NCBI GenBank assembly: GCA_014773175.1
Contig: VXCM01000694.1
Coordinates: 1-64,000, forward strand
From: Lucifuga dentata
Taxonomy: Eukaryota; Chordata; Actinopteri; Ophidiiformes; Bythitidae
Direction: 5' to 3'
DNA: 64,000 nt
In this document: piece by piece, positions 58,151 through 64,000 of the stretch
Position numbering within the stretch: position 1 is the stretch's first letter
Layout: the number at the start of each line of letters is the position of its first letter
Translations under genes and position numbers: made by a program
Notes under the pieces: generated by a model
Told to the model about the DNA's origin: nothing
Databases searched by the model: none
Seen by the model: only the letters and a program-made list of their open reading frames with translations

Positions 58151-60689
58151 GATGTCAACGTACTGAATGAATGATTTGAGGATGAGGTTAAGAATGTGAA
58201 TGGCCAGTTTCTTATATTACAGGAAAATATGAAAACTGAGAGTGTTTTTGTCCCCAGTCAACTTTGATCATGCTGTTAGATCATTTAACTATTAGAACTC
58301 TCTATACACTTATATCAAAAGTCAGTTTATCATCTTGAGCTTGTACCACAATAAAGTAGTACTACTCTGACAAAAAGAGGGCCATCTTTATCTTTGCTGC
58401 ACTGCGTCACAGTAAATTTTGGAGTTCCATATAAGATTTGTCATTTAAATTGAGCAACATATAGCCCTTGCTAAATTACTAACCTCTAAACTGCTATGAC
58501 ATGACATTGTCTGGAACCTCTGACAGTTCCAGTCTAGATTCAAGACTACAACAAACTGAGAACTGGAGCACAGGTCTGCTAGTTTGTGGAATAACCTGCT
58601 TAAAGGACTAAGCTTTAGTCCCTTTAGCAGTGCCATGTCTCAGAGATCAAGGGGAGGAGGCTTTGACTTTCCCCACCACCCACTAGTTTGCTCTGGCTCT
58701 TCACCATTTCATGCTGAGCAGATCGTGCATAATCAGCATATGTAAGCTTGTGGGCTTGAAGCATCTGCTCACAGTTCTACAGAGATCCAGACTGAACCAG
58801 ACCAGCAAACCAAAACAATGACCAAGGCAGCAGTTGAATGCTGCAAAAAGGGTATTGATTCTCAGTGGGATCTCAAATAATAAAAGCCTTATCTAATTCA
58901 GTGCTAATATGAAAGAAATGTTATTCATTTGAGCTTTAAATCTCATTTTGAGATTCATTTCTATGGCCTGATCTTTATTATTACAGTGATGATACTATTA
59001 AAAAACTGCAAACTTGCTCTTTTACCACAAAAAGGCTACAGCATTGATCAGTTTTTCTATTATTTTGCAATTACTTCCAGAAAACTTAACAACTGTCATT
59101 TCCCAGTGTGCTTCAGCCAGAAACATTAAACCATTAATCCTTGAGCTATGACATGCGCTGCAGAAAATGGAGCAAGCTACTAGGATAATTTGATAGGGAA
59201 CTAGTAGTTGGGATATCTCCTTGGATAACATTCTAACATTGACCCAGTCATTATCTAAATTCTTGGCTCAGACACTGGCAGAAACACAGCGCTCATATTA
59301 CAATGCAGTGAGGCTTGTACACAATTCACACTCTGCAAAACAATTCTGCACAAAGGGGGCATCACCACTTATCACACAATCGAAAAATGTTCAGCTCTTA
59401 AATAAGAAGCCAATCTATGTGGAAAAACTGGGTTGGTTTCTTATTGATTTGTTTAGAAATAAGAGGCTCTTACATAAAATCTATAAAAAAAATGGACATT
59501 TAGTTTTACTGTCCTAAAGAAAAAGCAATAAAGATAGACTGGATGAGCCTCTAACAAACTACATTTGTAGGATATTACCAAATTTTAATTTCATTTTTGC
59601 TCAGTGTGTTTTTGCACATTTTTTAATTTCACTATTTAAGAAAACAACATTTTCACTCTTTTCCAGCAAGGACAAACTTCATCATAATAATTTTCCCAGT
59701 AGTTCAGGCACTGGCATCAGCAATAATGCAAAGATATTACGTCAAACATATAATTACTAGTTTTTGACTGAATATGTATCCTCCAATTATGCTATGATTT
59801 ATAACACAGCATCAAATGAGGAAGAAATTTTAAGAATATTCAATTAAGTTCACAGAATGTGTGCAGATTAAGGATTTCGTAATAGGATTAAGGTTTTGGC
59901 TGTGAGATGATCTCCCATTTTAAACCCATGGGGGCTGTTAAGCACATAAAAACATCTGGAGGCAGGATGGCTGATGACAGTTTGTGCTTACGTGACGGTT
60001 GTCAGAAGTATTAAATATCAAGCTGAAGAAACATCAATCACTTAGGTCATTCATAATGAAATCAATACGCACTCCACTGCATTGCATTCCTATTAATTAC
60101 ACTAATCAAGTGAATGTGTATTGATCATGAAGCAACAACATTTGACATGTGGAAGAGTAACTGACAGTTTAATGATCCAGCCCCAGTTCAATATAGAAAA
60201 GCAAACAGGCAATCTGAACAAAATATGTTTCTGTGGCATTATAGCAAAGATGCTTCTGTCCAGTAATTCTTTAGAAAAAATCAATAGTATCATACTCCAA
60301 GAGCCAGTTCATAAGGATATCACAGAGGAGAATCAATTTACAATACTTAGAAATCAAGAGAAAGCAGATCACTGCAGTCGACAGACACAGATAACAGATA
60401 AGCTTCCCTGCACATCACCTGAAGGAGACTTTCTCTTCTGTATGTATGTGGTCAGATACTGTGTGCAATGCAAAACAGCTGCAATCTCCAGGCAGTATGT
60501 AAGTTTAATGTATTGTGTGGTAGTGAGCACAGGTAACATTAACAGAGCAGGGTTGAGTGTGTGGGAGCAGGCAGACCTCTGGGATACAGGAATATAGGAA
60601 ATATGTTTCCTTGCACACTATAGTCCTTTACTATCTTAGTCAATATTCCCCTTAAGCCAAACATGCAGAGTAAAGGCCCTTAAGATGCA

Positions 60690-60930
60690 TGTATGGATAA
60701 AAATAATGGGATTCCATTGCTCGATATATACATGACTAGTAGCTCAATCAGTATATGAGGAAAAGTACACCAGGTGAGGAATTGTATGGAGATTGCTTAC
60801 GCTGAAAACAGTGGATTGTATGCATGCTTGAGTTAATCGATTTAGAATTGCATAATCTAGACCTACTCATTGTCCTCCAAAATCAATTTATGCTGATCTC
60901 AATCTGAATGTGTTTACAAATTGAAAAGAA
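60690..60930 (-). mobile_element. family-1 inverted-repeat element copy, opposite orientation
   Basis: Reads like the 17930 copy: ACACCAGGTGAGGAATTGTA, ATTGCTTACGCTGAAAACA, GAATTGCATAATCTAGACC, AAATCAATTTATGCTGATCT. Confidence 0.65.
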
Positions 60931-61391
60931 TACATGTAAATGTATTGACTGTTGAACCGTCTGAGTCGTGAGCCCAACTCAACAAAACACCAATCAATAA
61001 GAAGGTGCCACCTGATTAGCCAGAGACTTATTGTGCTCATAAAATAAAACTTATAATGGCTCAAGACAAGCAATGGATTTCATATTCATTAATCTGTAAT
61101 TGTGCAGAAAGCTTGTGATAACAGAGGTCTTTTGATGTAGCAGCTAGTTGTAGAAATGATGATCCAGCTGAACTGATGCCAGTCAAGACAGCCAAACTTG
61201 GTTTATCCCAATGCTGATATGTGATTTCTTAGCTAACCATGTATCTGATCTCTGCTCAGAAAAGTGTAAGACACAGATGCTGTAAAGAGGTTTGGAAGAT
61301 CAAAAGTGTGTTTTGACAGGAAATTGCATTTCTATCTTTTAACTGACAGATTTGTGACAGCCTGATGTCTACTGTTGAGCCAAATGATGGG

Positions 61392-61779
61392 TTAAAGGAC
61401 CACACCAGTGATTTTGGCATGTTTGAGCCCAATAAACCATATATCTATTACATTACTGCCAACCATTTTCCAAACCATACTACTGGAGCGGTACATTTTG
61501 GAATAATTTTTTCCACCTTCCAGATTGCCATTTGTTTCAGTTCATTTAAGTACACTATAAAGATCAACATGTAGAGACTTGAAACATGCTTGAGATAGGC
61601 AATCCATCTGAGATAGGCAATCCAAAATCTGGATTTTGAAAGATTAGTGGACTTGACATCATGAAAACTGAAATATGGTTTATGTTTTGGAAAATGGTTG
61701 TCAGTAACATAACATACTATATGTATTTATTGGGCTCAAACATGCAAAATCACAGATGTGGTCCTGTAATAGTCCTTTA
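61392..61779. mobile_element. family-2 MITE-like element, copy 1
   Basis: Long imperfect terminal inverted repeats: TTAAAGGACCACACCAGTGA with TTTTGGCATGTTTGAGCCCA on the left against TGGGCTCAAACATGCAAAAT and CACAGATGTGGTCCTGTAA on the right, with a further inner pair around CTGCCAACCATTTTCCAAA and TTTTGGAAAATGGTTGTCAG. A small internal duplication of TGAGATAGGCAATCCA lies near 61600. Non-coding. Confidence 0.85.
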
Positions 61780-63012
61780 GTATAGTAAATATTTAACATC
61801 AGTTCTAGCTCACCTAACCACCATGGTTATTGACAAATATTTAATAATTAATGAGACCATCTTCTGATCATAAAGTTGAGACTATCTTAATTTAACTATC
61901 AAATAAAACAGAAATGCTAAAGATCTGTTATAGAATAGTAGTATCGTGACAAAAAAAACCTGCCTTGAAGTGAATGCTATGCGTGCCATCCTTTGCAGCA
62001 TTTACTCATATTTTAACTAAAGTAATGCTGTTTCCTGTTTATTACAAGATGGTGTCCACCCACTCATACATAAAGTCCTGTTGATAACCACAGAGGTTCC
62101 CTGTCTCTGTCAGTCAACAGGCAATTTGACCATCAAATTCTGCATCTAAGCCCAAGATGCTGATTTCTGCCCACAGTGACATATAGGCTCATATACAATA
62201 TATCTTTCAGTTTAATATACTGCAAATCCATGAGGCCTGATTGCCATCTATCAAGGATGTGCTCATCAAAACTAATTAATATCTCAGTTCTGATAGGCTC
62301 ACTATCCTGAGCAAAGACACTAGTGACTCATTATGTGAAGCTTTCAACATGTTGGTCTGCTGTTCCTGAGCAACGCTGGCTTATACAGTATATGAGGAAT
62401 GAAAAAGTACAGAATGTACATGTCTTGCAACACTGGGAAAGTGCATGCTGTATAACATAATGTATAACAGACTGGGCAGTGAAAAACATAGGTGCTCATA
62501 TGATTTACAGTAGCTTGTCTATCCTCTGATCTGCTCTCCTGCAATCAATCCTCTGTTCAACTGAATCAGGGAAGTGCTTCCTCACATAATAAATCATTAC
62601 AGCCACTGGTTGCCTGGCAGTCAAACTGCTTTCTCTCCCACCTCTCTGTTTCTGCAGACCATGATCTCAGTTTTTATAACAGATGAAACATAAGGTGTGT
62701 TGGTCTGCTTTTTTCAGTGTTAGAGGGACCTCATAAACCACCAAAGTTTTTATTGGCATGCAATTTTGTCAGGGTGGCTTCGGGCCCTATTTATCTGACT
62801 CACTGGCATATGGTGCACAGTGGAGAAACTGTGCCCGTCTGTGTGCTCAGACCAGTTATTATCACAAAAGCAAGTGTGCAGTGCAATTTTTGCTGCATTA
62901 GTTGGTGCAGTCACACAAAGAGTAAGTCTGAACAACAACAATAATGTACTAAGCATACTGTACTACAACATACAGTAATATATGTACTGTTCTATTCAAA
63001 ATCAAGCTCTGT

Positions 63013-63596
63013 TTAAAAGGACCCTACCGGTGTTTTTGCACATTTGAGCCCAATATATACAACCCACATACATGTTACGGTACTGCCAACCATTTTCCAA
63101 AATATACTACTGGAGCAGTAAATGTTTGAATTGTTTTTCCTACTTTCCAGACTGCCATTTGCTTCAGTTCAGTCTTGTACGCTATTAAAACCAACTTGTA
63201 GAGACTTGAAACGTGCTTGAGATCTACACAATGTCCATTAAGTTTTTTGTCGAAATAACTTTATTTAACTGGTCCAACATGTAGCTGCATGGAAGAAAAT
63301 GTATGTCTCCGCCACAATATATAGTCCCAGGAGATGACTGCTTTTACTAAGAAATTAAAAACGACTGTGCCTTCAATCTTCTGACATTCTTAGTAGGAAA
63401 TACAATTCAATCATTGGTAACGATTAAATTTTAAGGTGGGTGTATCACAACATTTGATTTTAAATGATTAGGGAATTTGGCAAAATAACAGGAAAACTAA
63501 AATACAGTTGTATGTTTTGTAAAATGGTTGTCCGGAATGTAACATGTATGCAGGTAATGGGTTTAAACATGCAAAATCATTGCTATTGTCTTTAAA
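63013..63596. mobile_element. family-2 MITE-like element, copy 2
   Basis: Same left end (TTAAAAGGACCCTACCGGTG, CATTTGAGCCCAATATATAC, ACTGCCAACCATTTTCCAAA) and right end (TAAAATGGTTGTCCGGAATG, GTTTAAACATGCAAAATCAT) as copy 1, with about 200 bp more in the middle. Confidence 0.85.
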
Positions 63597-64000
63597 GAGG
63601 GTTTTAGCAGATCAAAACTGAAAGCTGGGTTGAATATAACAGATCATCTCATTAGCCTCTACTGAAAAGTGGTTATGAGGTAAAGAGTCATCTTTATGAT
63701 GTAGCAAGGCTTTAAATTTCTCAGGTGGCCATTTGAATATTGACATGAAGGCCAAGAAATCAAACATCAGAGAAGAAATGACATCATTTCATTGACGGCA
63801 TCAGGTTCAGCTTTAACAGCACAGTCTAATTTATGTCTCTCTTGTCTAATTTATTTAAGTGATACACACAGTATACTTTGTATTTGTACAGTCCATCAGT
63901 GAACTCAAAACAGCATGATGTTTCCACATGGCCAGGCTGTGCTTGCTGTGTACTGAAGCTGGAACAAGAACAGCATTTTATCACTGCTGACCTATTGGCT

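Larger units (their letters stand above)
48191..64000. other. presumed gnai2 intron 1 or upstream DNA, no exon recognised
   Basis: I looked on the minus strand for the family's exon 1 (MGC start, EDKAAVERSKMIDKNLR, ending in a run of leucines) and did not find it. Contents seen: family-1 element copies (about 52935, 57775, 60690), family-2 copies (61392, 63013), CA/TG repeats (53560-53608, 54016-54038, 55896-55917), poly-A gap (54435-54460), N at 55959, a poly-A run near 56680-56704, a hairpin (49676-49709) and a TATA-like box (49409). Open frames up to 158 codons are not recognisable. Confidence 0.55.

Noticed and set aside
58440..58640. Possible LINE C-terminal remnant (SLWNNLLKGLSFSPF-like frame)
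   Set aside because: Resembles the LWNSLP motif only loosely, has an in-frame stop just upstream and no 3' tail. Too weak to list as a feature.
60121..60597. 158-codon plus-strand open frame
   Set aside because: No domain or motif, sits among repeats, antisense to gnai2. Probably chance.

Overview
The window is eukaryotic genomic DNA, almost certainly from a teleost fish. It is AT-rich, full of microsatellites and short inverted-repeat elements, and carries three multi-exon vertebrate genes with canonical GT-AG introns. I rebuilt the exons by hand from reading frame, splice sites and remembered family sequences. No alignment or database search was run.

Layout. (1) 1-~350: 3' end of a LINE inside an intron. 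(2) 366-29433, plus strand: the last 19 coding exons of an E1 ubiquitin-like activating enzyme, best called uba7 (ISG15-type E1). The exons join into 838 uninterrupted residues; the 5' part lies left of the window. One intron (11073-26681) is 15.6 kb long and separates the catalytic body from the C-terminal ubiquitin-fold domain. (3) 30899-33220, minus strand: complete two-exon coding sequence of inka1 (PAK4 inhibitor, 310 aa), tail-to-tail with uba7. (4) 37427-48190, minus strand: exons 2-8 of gnai2 (G-protein alpha-i2, residues 40-355). Exon 1 was not found, so the rest of the window (48191-64000) is probably gnai2 intron 1 or upstream DNA. As I recall, INKA1 and UBA7 are also convergent neighbours on human 3p21.31, with GNAI2 in the same band, so the order supports all three names.

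The three genes are not an operon-like unit: one is a conjugation enzyme (cytosolic, interferon-linked in mammals), one a kinase inhibitor, and one a membrane-bound signalling GTPase. The interest is mostly structural: a 63-nt in-frame exon-like block in uba7, a 52-bp perfect palindrome in a uba7 intron, an 18-bp hairpin 11 nt after the gnai2 stop, an inka1 start codon that is the last triplet of its exon, nested inverted-repeat elements between inka1 and gnai2, two inverted-repeat families with several copies each, and three single-N gaps flanked by duplicated sequence that look like assembly errors. I found no convincing previously undescribed gene system, no CRISPR array, and no tRNA or rRNA gene.
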